Source: Hybos culiciformis
Lineage: Eukaryota > Arthropoda > Insecta > Diptera > Hybotidae
Assembly (NCBI GenBank): GCA_964007475.1
Contig: OZ023274.1
Location: 27,991,090-28,055,089 of the forward strand
Length of the DNA stretch: 64,000 bases
Direction of reading: 5' to 3'
Shown here: one piece after another, positions 12,548 through 24,186 of the stretch
How positions within the stretch are numbered: position 1 is the stretch's first letter
How the letters are laid out: the number at the start of each line of letters is the position of its first letter
The notes under the pieces: model-generated
Databases searched by the model: none
The model's input: only the letters and a program-made list of their open reading frames with translations
Told to the model about the DNA's origin: nothing
Position numbers and translations under genes: made by a program

Positions 12548-15500
12548 ACCACAAAAAATGCTATTTGCTTTCTTCATTTCAATATTTAAAAGCCTATTGG
12601 CATAAAATATTTGTCACTGTTTGACTATGACATTTCATGCTTATTTGACATAAAGGACTTTTTCAATTGGCATTTCCATTAATTTTCAACTAAATTTTTT
12701 TTTTGGGTTATACGCGGTCATAAAACTTTAAAAACCAAATTTCAAAACCATAATTTTTTTAATTTTTTTTTCTAATCTTTAATACCATAAAGTCAAACAA
12801 ATTCGATAATAGAACATAAATCACATTTATTAACAAAAAAACAAAACCAATAAAAAATTGAGGTTAGTCTCCTGTTTTGATGCCAATTTGAATCTTAGTA
12901 CCGCTATAAATTTGTTTTTCAAAATTGCATCATTAACAAATTGGCCTCATATCCCATAAACACAATCTGTTTTCAATAAAAACATAATATATAAAACATA
13001 GTTTTTCGTTATTTTCTACCTTCTAATATACATTTTTATTACCATTAATAATTTTTTTTTTTTTTTTTTCTATATATAATATATCCTTTAACGAGAAGGT
13101 ACTTGAAATTTTTATCCTTGCATACAAAAGTATATTGAACGAAAAAAAAAAAATTAAAATTATGTATATTTATGTACATTTATGTATATTTTTTTTTTTT
13201 CTATAAGATACGAAGATAAAGTTTCAAATTTCTACAAAAAGAGGAACAACGACGTTATTCAACAATATTTGTTCACCTTGACTTTTTCATCCAAATTTAC
13301 CATATATACAATATTCAAATCTCTAAAGTCATAACCTTTAATATTTAACACTAGAGTGCTTCCTGTCAAAAAAACGAAAATAGAGAAAAAAAAAAAAAAA
13401 AAGATAGAAAATAAATAAAGAAAACAAGAACACTGATTCAGGTCAAAAGAGATTATTATTAAAATGCATGAAGATTCTATTTTTTTTTTTTTTTTTTTCA
13501 AACAGGAAAAATTGAAAAACATAATCTATTTAAAGTTATGGTAATATATGAAATTAGGCCAGATGCAATGTCAGCCATACAGAATTAATGTTATTTTAGC
13601 ATAGATCACGTAATGGTGCACGTGTCGATTAGAGATTTAAAAATTATAATTTTCTCAAGGATAAAAAATAAGTTAAGCACCCACAATCTCTGTATATGGA
13701 TATTTTATGCATATAATTTTTTCTTCGTTTCATTTTCAGAGTGATAGCTTTGATTGTAATTTTTCGAAAATAAGTTTTTGATTGGACATTAAAGTTAGTT
13801 ACAACTTTATATATATAAAAAAAATAAACCATAAGCAATATATTATAAAAAAAATAATATATTATAAAAGTATGTAAACATTATACTAAATTTAAAACGT
13901 TCTAGAATATTTAAAAAATATAATATTATGCACAAAATGTAAACATTATTATTTATTTAACTCTTCTAAACCTAAAATCCAAGTATTGTTGTTTTAACGC
14001 TAGAAAAGTTTAAAAATAAAAACATAAGAGCTTATTATTCTATTCTATTCTATTTTTTTCTTTGTGAATTTTTCATTTTTGTTTTATTTTATCTAAAAGC
14101 ACTTTCCGTCAATGGCAGATTTTTTGAAAGAAAAATTAACATTTGAGAAAGAAGTGTTTTTATAGTTATGATATGGGTAAATCATCAAATAAATTCTTAT
14201 AACACCTAAACAGGTAAAAATAAATGAGTAAAAAAAAAAAAAAGGAAAATAAAATCATAAATATAATCCTTTATTATTTTTTTTTGGTAATAAAAAAAAA
14301 AAGTATAAAAGGAAATTTTTAATGTGGCGCTTTAAATAGTTTGAAATTTTACGGTTTTCAGAAAGCACAAAAATTGTGATACGAAAATAAATTTATTGTC
14401 ACGCTTGTGTCAAGATTCCTATTTGTTCAAGATCTTCAGTAAAAAGACAATGTGTGTAGTAAACAAGTTTAAGCTTAAATTCATTCTCCTCATTTATCAT
14501 TATATTAGTTATACAAAAAAAATTAGGTTAAATAGTTTCATACACACAATTAAAACTTTGAGCTTTAACTAACTTAAGCTTGTCCATGCCCCTGGATTAA
14601 TGTATTTTAAATATGTAATTTTTTCCAATTTTCCGGATAATTGGAGGTTCTATTTAAAAAGGATTATGTGAATAAAAATTCTAAAATTAGTTATCTATTT
14701 TTATTTCGAATTTAATTTATTTATGATAAAAGTCAAAATAGATCAACCCAACTGACGGCAAGTAGTTTGGTTAACAAGATTAGAAACAAAATATTTAATC
14801 TTTTTATGAATTTGTAAACAATCGATTTTATTCGCTCCGCATAGTCTTCTTATGATACACTTCTTATGAACTTTTTTTTTTCTAATTTATGATAAATATT
14901 TTGAAAAATCGCAATAATTATTGAACTCAGCTGGAAACAATTTTTTTACTTGTCGAAATATTATATTCAAAAATTTTTAACGTCAAAATTTTTGGTATAT
15001 TTCTTTTTTCTTTACATAAATATATGTGTATAAATATTTTTTAATCCTCTAAAATATTTTTCGGCGGCTTCTGTTACAACAACATATTTATATATATATA
15101 ATATAAATTCAAATAAAAATTTTTAAATAAATTGGTGCAAATTTTGAACATAAAAAAAAAAGAAACATTTATTAATTCGCAAGAAAACATAAGGTTTAAG
15201 AACCTTTTTAGACAATAGATTTCTTGCTCGTTATAAATAAATTCCCTGAGTTTTTATTTTTTTTTAATTCCTTCACATGTAAAGCAAAAAAAAAATATTG
15301 TCTGACAAAAATATAAATATGTATAATATATACAATTTTCCAAAACCTATATAAGAAAAAAGTTCAAAAAGAATTATAGGCAATTAATTATGTTGCCATT
15401 GTTAATCAAAACAATTTTTTTGAAAATGATTATTTGAAAATTTTTCATCGTTTTTTGGTGAGAAAATTATTTAAAAAAAAAATTAAATAAAAATAAAGAT

Positions 15501-18500
15501 TGAAAAATCTTTCTTAACATGAATCTTATCTTTTCGATGATATTTAACATATACTTTTAATTTTTTTTTTGCATAACTAAATTTTGATTTATATTTTTAT
15601 AAATACCTACATATAATATTTATGCAGATATAATCTCGAAAGTAATTATATTTTTCTAAAATTTATAACAATTAACAAAATGAAATTTAGGATCGGATCG
15701 GGATGGAGAGTTTCTGCTAAGTATATATTATCTTTCTTTTTGAAACTTTTTTTTCTCATAAATTTCATTGGCAACATTTTGCAGATATTTTAATGTATTG
15801 AGATCGCGTAAGAAGTTGTAATTTTTGCAGTTTTTTTAAATGAAAACAATATTATTAATTTAAAGTATTTAGTTATTTCATATAACCTAATGGGTAATTT
15901 TTTCCTTTACAGTTTTTTCTAATAGTTTGAAAAAAAAAACTCAATTTAAGACGCCTTGTAAAATAACATTAAAAATGTATCTGATAAGATTAAAATCAAA
16001 TTATTTAGATCTTAATTACAATTACTTAGGCCATCACAAACAGAGAGCCGATAAATATTCTAGATAAATTCGATCAAACTCATAGTTTAAATTTCACAGG
16101 ACAAATTTCAATTAGGGTTAATCATTAAGAATCTTCTTTTGCACCCTTTCCAACGATTAACAAAATCATATAGTAGATAATTATAGAATCTCTCCGTGCA
16201 AAAGAGAAAAGAGACATGTAAATGAACATATAGTCACAAGCGTTACACATAAGCATAACAATGCTTAGTGTACAACAAGTAAAAACGGTTCTTATAATTA
16301 ATTTTGTCATATAAATACAGCAAAGACTTAGTAAAATTTTACATCATAACATATGCAAGTACCATTTGTGAAATTGTCTTCATAATTAAAAAAAAAAAAA
16401 ATATAATAATTAATATTCTTTTTTTTTTAAACATCTATTTAAAAATATAAAATAAAAATTAATGAAAGGTCAGTTGTAATAAAAAAAGAAAGTGTATAGA
16501 AAATTTCATGTCAAAAAGTTATGAGCTTATAAGCATTAAAAATTATTTTCATCTTTTTCATTATACATATACTTTCATACAATAAATATGTATAACATTT
16601 CAAAGCGAACATAATAGAATTTATTTTTGGTTACAAAAAATGTACAATGTAATTTTGTGATAAAATGAGAACAAAAAAGTGTATTATTATATATTAACGA
16701 TGACACTAAAAATGAATCTAAGTACGTTTTATGCATTTTTTTTACTATGTTTATAAAGAAAAAGATAAAAAAAACTGATGCCATTAAATGAAAGATATTA
16801 ATGATTTTATAGCTAGATCGTATAAATTTAAGAACAGTTTGAAATGAACAAAATATAAAAATTAGCTTAGGAATGTGGAAATTATTATTATCTGTTGAAG
16901 TAAGGAATTTTTAATAAAATTATTCAAGATTTTCAAAGTTGTAAATCAAAAGCATAATATTTTTTTATGATTATAATTATTTTATAGTTACAAAGTTTTG
17001 ATTCTAGAAACTTAATAGAGTTTTGTAAATTTTTTCAACACATTTATATAAATTTTGCCCGCGAGTTTAAGACATTGAATTATATAAAGTCAAAATATAT
17101 AATAATTTATTAGAACCAGATTTGTGGGAACAAGATATTTGAAAACATACTGGTGGAAGTAAATTAAAATATTTATCCATTTTTCAAAAGCTGAGGATTT
17201 CAATAAACGAAACTGAAACTTGTCTCATTCTTAACACTTGTAAGGTTGAAATTAAATGGAAAACAAGAGGGAAGAAACATTTAAAATTTGAGCCGTTTAT
17301 TTTGAAAGTGGTTTAAGTTCATTTTCCAAAAAAAAAAGTTAATGATAACAATAAACACAATCCTATATATTCTTTTTATTTAAAAACAATTTTAGTCAAT
17401 TATCATTAAAATCGCTTTGATTTTGACGCTTGAAAATTAGCTTATGGAATTATTAATGTATGTAAAAAATTGTTTTTAAGTATACTTTTAATATATCAGT
17501 AGAACGATTACAGTGTATTTATATAATGTTTTTATATAATGTTTATAAAAGGTATTACATTTTATAATCTAACATGCTTAAGGCCATAAAAACATAAAAG
17601 CGACTTAATACCAGTTATCAATTCAAACACAAACCTTTAAATATTTCAATACAAAAACGAATGGACTTAAACCACGGCTCATTTCTCAAATGTTAATGAC
17701 CTATTAGTTAGTTTATTACATATATACTTACTCATTAAAGTAAAATTATTATAATATTGTGAATAAAGGACCCAGCATATAAAGCCATGATGAGTATTAT
17801 AATAAATGTAAAATATATAATATTAATTCTGCTTCTTCTTCTTCGAAAACAAATCTTTACTGTTCGTTCTCTATAGTTAATTCCTTATATCCTTTCAAAT
17901 CTATCTCAAATTAATTCAAATTACCTTTATTCAAGGATATAAAAAAAGATCTATTGAAGGTGATAGCACAAGGTGTTTTTAATTTATTTAATTTTTAATA
18001 AAAAAAAAACTTCCACCAAAAATTTCCTTATTCAACTTGCCTAATTTATAAAAATTTTCGGCTAAATATATTTTTAATTCTAGAGTAATAAATTTTCTTA
18101 ATATCCTTTTAAAGGATCTTTAAACCAATTATATATATGAAAACAACATTCCCCAAAAGCATTAAAAAAAAAAGTGGAGGCGTAAATTTTAATACAAATT
18201 TACTGTTAAATTTTTTTTTTTTTTTTATAAATTTACGCTTAAATTGTAATATAAAATAAATTATCCTTAAGGATTCATATAAAATAATATATATGTATGT
18301 ATATAGCAACCGTAAACATTTTAGATTCTTATATATTGCATAAATATTCCCTTAAGAGGAGTTATAATAATATAAGTTTATAAACAACGGTTTACGTGGC
18401 GAATTGATTGATTGACTTCACTTAAAATAAAATTAACTTTATAAAAATATTTTTGTTATAAATAATTCTTTGAAAGAGAATCAAATAATAAATGATTGCG

Positions 18501-18504
18501 CATA
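12548..18504. other. A+T-rich non-coding spacer
   Basis: No gene, RNA or bounded repeat is recognised. The region holds long A and T runs, for example near 13047-13070 and 13386-13402, and short TA microsatellite stretches near 15092-15100. Frames of 60-90 codons on the minus strand (13259-13838, 16125-16310) are low-complexity. Confidence 0.55.
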
Positions 18505-18562
18505 ATAATGTCATCCGTCATAGCGCGTAAAAGGGTGACATAGAGTTTGTTGCCTATAGCTT
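18487..18562 (-). pseudogene. Possible PIF1/Helitron helicase motif VI remnant
   Basis: On the minus strand one frame reads GNKLYVTLLRAMTDD. This resembles the conserved motif VI of PIF1-type helicases, including Helitron Rep-helicases, whose family form is GQLYVALSRA. The open stretch is only about 25 codons and is closed upstream by a stop. It lies in a patch that is visibly richer in G and C than its surroundings (about 18505-18590). The serine of the family motif is leucine here. No other helicase motif is seen nearby. The assignment rests on about ten residues and could be coincidence. Confidence 0.2.
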
Positions 18563-18599
18563 GCCTCCGTCCTTACAACTAATTTTGCATTCACAAATC

Positions 18600-21500
18600 T
18601 TCGACAAACAACTCTTCCAAAACAATTCAACTAATGCATAATTCGTCAAGAACAATGTGTCTATTAATAATTTATCCTTTGGACAATTCATCCAATTAAA
18701 TAAAACCAAAAAAAAATGTGCGTTTATCTATAATTTAATTTTTATATAATTATATAAATTTTTGGCACATTTTATTTTAATATTTATAACTCATAACTTA
18801 TATTATGCACATAATTTTATATCTTATTTAATTTTTTTATTCGGTTGCAATCCTAATTTAATTTAAAATTGATTTGTGTTAAAAAAAAAAAGAAAAAGAA
18901 ATTCGCACAACTTTGCGTGTTAATTATTACACACTTTCGTGTTATTTTTTTGCTTTTTTTTTTTTTTTTTAAAGAGATTACTTAATTAATTTTATTTTCA
19001 TTTTTTTTTTTGTTTTTTTAGTTTCATGTATATCATAAAAAATGTCAAAAAGCAATAACTTCAAGATAAAATGTGTGCTAAAACAACACCCAAGTGATTT
19101 TTATTTAAATTGGCACGAGAATTTATTTTGTTTTCTTTGCGAAATTTTTTTGTTTGAAATGAACAAAAAGAAAAACCTTTGGGCTTTATATCTTTTTTGT
19201 TGTTCTTGTTATTTTAGTTTAATGCTGCTTCTAAAAATACTGATGACTACAAACCAAAAAAAAAAATCCTTTAGAAACACACCTGCTAAAGGATAAATTA
19301 ATTTTTGATGGAAAAATTGGATAATCGTGCTTTCGAACAATTTAACTTTTCAAAAAGCTGATTAAAGTTTTTTATATTTTATTATTTTTTAAGGCCTAAT
19401 AGTTAAAATGTAATAAAAACTTTACAGTAAAAACATAAATAGCTATATATGTATATCTTTCTGCATAATAATAAATTTTTTGATTTATGTAAAATAATTT
19501 GAATGACAGATGTTGACATTTTATATATATATACATATATATCTTATATTATAATATAATAAAAAGTCTTAAAGTTATTTCAGAAGTTATAAGAAAAAAT
19601 ATATTTATAAAATTGTTTGTTATTTCATTAAATTAAACATGTCTATAGATTCCTAGGTTGATTTTATTTTCTTGTAAGGTTATTTGCTTCTTTGTTAAGT
19701 ATTACAGTGCAAAATGAAGTTTCGTTAATCTTGTGATTATATCTGTGATGTGTTTAATAGTAAGATTACCCTAAAAAACCATTAAACTAGCTCTGATCAG
19801 CTCTGCACAATTTCGCATTATATATTTCAACCATCCGTATATTAAATAAACCGAAGTAGGAAAGAACCTATTTCGTTCTATCTCTACAAATAAACATATT
19901 CGTTTATTTGTTCATTTCCTAACTTTTAGTGAGACATAAGCCTTAAATTAGGACACATTATAAATTATACTTATTTCCAGAAAATATAATTATAATATAT
20001 AGCAAAAAATTATAAAATTTACATTATTAAGTATCTCTTTTTTTTTTGGATTTTTTTTTAAGTAATATGAAAAATTAACTCAAAATTTAGAATTTTCAAG
20101 TTAACAAAATATCAATTTTAGCTTTTTTGACCAGATGATGTCGGCATTTTAAGCAAAAACAAAATAATAATAATAATAATAATAACAATTTGCAGTTAAG
20201 TATTTTTCTTTATTTGACCACATGTCCTTAATGCAAAATATATATACCCCAGTTAATTTGGTTAACCGAAAAAAAAAAAAAAGTTTAAATAAAATAAAAT
20301 TAAATTTACATGAATTTTGAATATATATATTTTTTTTCTTTATTACTTTTTTTCTCTTTTTTGTAAGTAATATGGTGTGTAACTGTAAATACAACATAAC
20401 TTTTAGTAATAAACATTAAACGTTTGCATAATTTTATTCTTTTTATAGTCCCAAAAAAAAAAACAAAAACAAAACTAGGTTTATGCGAATTTCAATCAGC
20501 TCTTGTAGGTGCAGTCACTTTCAGTAGATTCGTATCCGTATGATGTTCTAACAGTTCGTTAAATAGGGCTTGGAAACTTTTAAAAAATTTTAAACATATC
20601 TCTAATCTCTAATATCTAATATAATTTGTTTATAAATTGTTACATTAAACTTGGATTCTTGGAATTTACAAAATGCGTAAATGATTGACAATGCGTATGT
20701 TTTTGATTGAAAGTTAAGGATATACATAGCTTGTTATGTGGAGATCTGTTATTTATTTTAAATTTCTCACAATCTACTACGTTCTTCGGTGAATTCTTTT
20801 GGAAATCAATAACAAACATATTTAAACTGAATGTGGATAGTATAGAGTCCCATAGCTTTAGGAGATTATTATGCTTTTTACCACAAACAGTACTTTTCAG
20901 TAATTTATGGTAGGAAAAATTTTTTCAAAAAACAAAACCATTTTTTTTTTCGGTAAATTTAGTCTGATCTTATTGTGGTTGAAACGATTTGCACAAAAGA
21001 TAAAAAAGAATTTTATTCATTGAAGCATAAGTGCAATATGTCACAGACTTTTTTGCATAAACAAAAAAATTGTAATTAGGTGGTTTTTAGGAAAACAAAA
21101 ATAAAAAAACCATTTTTCATTGTCCATTAAAATGCTTCTTTTTTTAAATTTAAAAAAAGAAAAGAAAATAAGAATTTAATGTTGGCAATATAATGAAACG
21201 TGTCCTTCGATAGAAAAAAAAAGAAATATTAAATACTTTTCCAAAAAATATACTTAATGAATGAACAGAATTTAACAAATCTACATAGCCTAGGCTTTAA
21301 CTTACATTATTGTGTATTTCTAATTAATCTAAAATTGTAATGATTAGTGAATGCTTTATTCAATACGGCTGTTGAATTTGTTTTTTCTTCAATAATTTTA
21401 CATATTACAATTATTTACTCTGAGGAATTTATATCAAAAGATGCAAGAACAAGCTCCAACTTCCGGGGAATAATATTTTTAAAATCAGGACACTTCCACT

Positions 21501-22908
21501 GACAAAATGAATAGTTTTTAATTATACAAGAACTCTATTAAGTTTCTTCTGTAAAGTTGTTCATATAGAAATTATATACTTAATATGTAGAAACTTCTTA
21601 TTTGAAGTATATCTACCTATGTAATTATTTCTAAGAAAAAAAAAATTAATATTAATAAAGTACACTTTAACTATATCACTTTTCAAAAGATATGTGTTAT
21701 ACCTACATACATATATAATATATATACAATATACTTGTTTTACCTTTTTTTTATTTGTAAAATGATAAGGTTTTCATTTTTATATATACATACATTTATA
21801 AATTTTAATGATGCAGGCAGGCAGGCAAAACTTAAGGACAACCAAAAATAAAGTTTGCAACCTTTTAATGAACTTTATCTCATTAATTTATTCTTATTAT
21901 CAGTACATGAAAAAGGTATGTATTTTTATGCTTGAAATAACATTTTATCAAAAAAAAAGAAGAAAATACCATGGTGTGGTGTGGTTTCAAGTGACAAGAT
22001 TTTTGTTTTTTTTTATACATGCAAAATAACATATGTTACATTTAACTTGCAGACATTGATGATGAGAGTACTTTTTTTTCTTTTTTTTTTGATGACAAGG
22101 ATCATTATTTCTCAATTATTTAACTTAAAGAAATATATGTATACATAAAAATATGTTATTTCAGAAAAAAAAAATAATAATACTGTTTTATAAGTCTTTA
22201 GGATAATACTTTAAAATAGCATTATATTTTATTTATTTTCATTTATTTTACTTTGTTTAAAGGTTTACACAAGAAAAATATAATTAATTCATTTTGATTT
22301 TTAAATAATAAATAGTTCAAAAATAATTACATCCGAAAGATAAAATAATCAAAAACAAATATCTACACATTTTTAATTTCAATTCTTCGCAGGTATCTTA
22401 ATGTCCAATACAATCAATATCAAAAGTGAAAAGGCCTAAGTCTACAATTTACTAAAATTATATTGTGTAATTATGTATCTCTCTAGTTTTTCAGGACTTA
22501 GAATGCAAATACGAAGCTAAATACCTAGTCTTTGTTTTATAGTCAACAAATTAAATATTATGAATAACGTTGGATTAAGGAAACTCTTTAAACTCTTTGC
22601 CAATTTAAATGAAATTCAATTAATATTAAATTATACTTCCATTCGAATAGGGAATGTCTTATTAATTAATAAATTTTAATTATATCTTACTGCATATAAT
22701 ATATTTTTTAAAACTATTTTATTTAAAAATCAATGAAATGGCGAAAAAAATGTATTCCCAGAAAATTATTCAATTCAATATGACACTATTAAAAATAATT
22801 TCGAATATGTGCATGCATATAAAGATTAAAATATATGAGATCAAACAAGGATACAATACTAAGTTTTTTTTTCGAATAATAAAATTTAATAAACAAAATA
22901 CATAAATT
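18600..22908. other. A+T-rich non-coding spacer
   Basis: No gene is recognised. The sequence includes T runs (18955-18971, 19004-19018) and an (ATA)n/(TAA)n stretch at 20163-20184. Open frames such as 19042-19296 and 20149-20397 are biased to Lys, Phe, Leu and Tyr and resemble no family I know. Confidence 0.55.
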
Positions 22909-23156
22909 TGAAAAAAAAAAACACACGAAGCAGTCATAGGAACTGCCGAAAGAAGTTTATACTTAAAGCTTTAAACTATGAAATAACAATGACTACAAAT
23001 AATGGACTGCTTTTGGACTGCTGGACTGATTTTTATTTTAATTTACATTTTGTACTGAGCAGCCCATCATTTATAGCTACTGTTATTTCATAGTTTAAAG
23101 CTTTAAGTATAAACTTCTTTCGGCAGTTCCTATGACTACTTCGTGTGTTTTTTTTT
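22909..23156. repeat. Long inverted repeat (about 100-bp arms, foldback)
   Basis: The segment from about 22911 to 22987 is repeated almost exactly in inverse orientation at 23082-23156. The near-perfect part includes CACACGAAG, GGAACTGCCGAAAGAAG and AGCTTTAAACTATG. Complementarity continues imperfectly to about 23010 and 23058, leaving a loop of roughly 45 bases. Outside lie an A run on the left and a T run on the right, which also pair. One arm difference is visible (AAGCAGTC against AAGTAGTC). A frame of 61 codons at 22908-23093 is a by-product of this structure. It could be a foldback MITE or a source of hairpin RNA. No target-site duplication was identified. Confidence 0.85.
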
Positions 23157-23945
23157 ATATTTTGAGCCAGGACGACTCTAAAAGTAGCTAGCTACCCAAA
23201 ACTTTTGGGCAGGTAATCTTTATTTCACCGGCGCTACCTATTTAAAAAACTTTTTTTTTTTGCATATTTTAAGCAGGGAAGACCCTAACCATAGCTCCCT
23301 CTCCAAAATTTTTGGTCAGGTAATTCCACCCTCACTTCCGCCCTCACTTCCGCCCTCACTTCCGCCCTCACTTCCGCCCTCACTTCCGCCCTCACTTCCG
23401 CCCTCACTTCCGCTCTCACATCCGCCCTCACTTCCGCCCTCACTTCCGCCCTCACTTCCGCCCTCACTTCCGCCCTCACTTCCGCCCTCACTTCCGCCCT
23501 CACTTCCGCCCTCACTTCCTCCCTCACTTCCGCCCTCACTTCCGCCCTAACTTCCGCCCTCACTTCCGCCCTAACTTCCGCCCTAACTTCTGTCCTCCGT
23601 TCCGCCCTCCCTTCCGCCCTCCCTTCCGACCTCTCTTCAGCCCTTACTGCCGCCCTCTCTTCAGCCCTTACTGCCGCCCTCACTTTCTTCCTTTTTTTTG
23701 GGCAGGTAATCTTTATTTCTCACCCGAGCTACCTATTTTGAAAAAAAAAAAATTATTTTGGTATATTTTGAGGAAGACTCTAACTGTAGCTCCGTATCCA
23801 AAATTTTTGGTCAGGTAATCTAATTATTTGACCGGAGGAAAAAATTTTTTTTAACATATTTTGAGCCGGCACGATCTAACCGTAGGTCCCTGCCCAAAAA
23901 ATTTTCGGCAGGTAATCTTTATTTCACCGGACCTACCTATTTTGA
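23157..23945. repeat. Tandem units of about 95-110 bp, one split by a minisatellite
   Basis: Four diverged units begin near 23157, 23266, 23760 and 23851. Each has a GACTCTAAC-type start, a CCCAAAATTTT core, a GGCAGGTAATCTTTATTTC segment and a CTACCTATTTT end followed by an A or T run. The second unit is split. Its left part runs to about 23325 (GGTCAGGTAAT) and its right part resumes at about 23699 (GGGCAGGTAATC). The 12-bp minisatellite lies between these two similar 11-mers. No coding signature is apparent. Confidence 0.75.
23329..23688. repeat. 12-bp minisatellite, 30 in-register copies of CCCTCACTTCCG
   Basis: The unit CCCTCACTTCCG occurs about 30 times with a period of exactly 12 bases and no indel across 360 bp. 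Roughly the first 20 copies are near-identical. The rightmost units diverge and show an alternating CCCTTACTGCCG / CCCTCTCTTCAG pattern. Because 12 is a multiple of 3, the array gives long repetitive frames: a Leu-Pro-Pro-Ser repeat on plus and a Glu-Val-Arg-Ala repeat on minus (open from 23683 down to 23285). There is no sign of flanking gene structure, so I treat these as by-products of the repeat. The array is far richer in G+C than its surroundings. Confidence 0.95.
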
Positions 23946-24186
23946 AAAATAAATTTTAGTTGTTAAATAATTTGTAAACGAAAGATTTTTAAAAAATAAT
24001 TTGAATTTAAATTTTCCGCGCCAAATTATTTTGTTTTTATAAATGACAAATGATTATTGAACTACCTAATTTGAAAAAAAATTTAAATTTTAAAAAATTT
24101 GTAACGAAAGATTTTTAAAAATAATTTGAATTTAAATTTTTCGCGCCAAATTATTTTGTTTTTATAAATAACAAATGATTATTGAG
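23933..24186. repeat. Two tandem copies of a 129-bp unit
   Basis: The copies start at 23933 and 24062 with CTACCTATTTTG and CTACCTAATTTG. Both contain CGAAAGATTTTTAAA, then TTCCGCGCCAAATTATTTTG or its one-base variant, and both end in AAATGATTATTGA. They share the CTACCTA-TTTGAAAA segment with the preceding shorter tandem units, so the two repeat types appear related or were built from the same parts. Confidence 0.85.

Noticed and set aside
23260..23683. Pro/Ser/Leu repeat frame (plus) and Glu/Val/Arg/Ala repeat frame (minus)
   Set aside because: Both arise from a 12-bp repeat whose period is a multiple of three. No start context, splice structure or homologue supports a gene, so they are recorded only as properties of the minisatellite.
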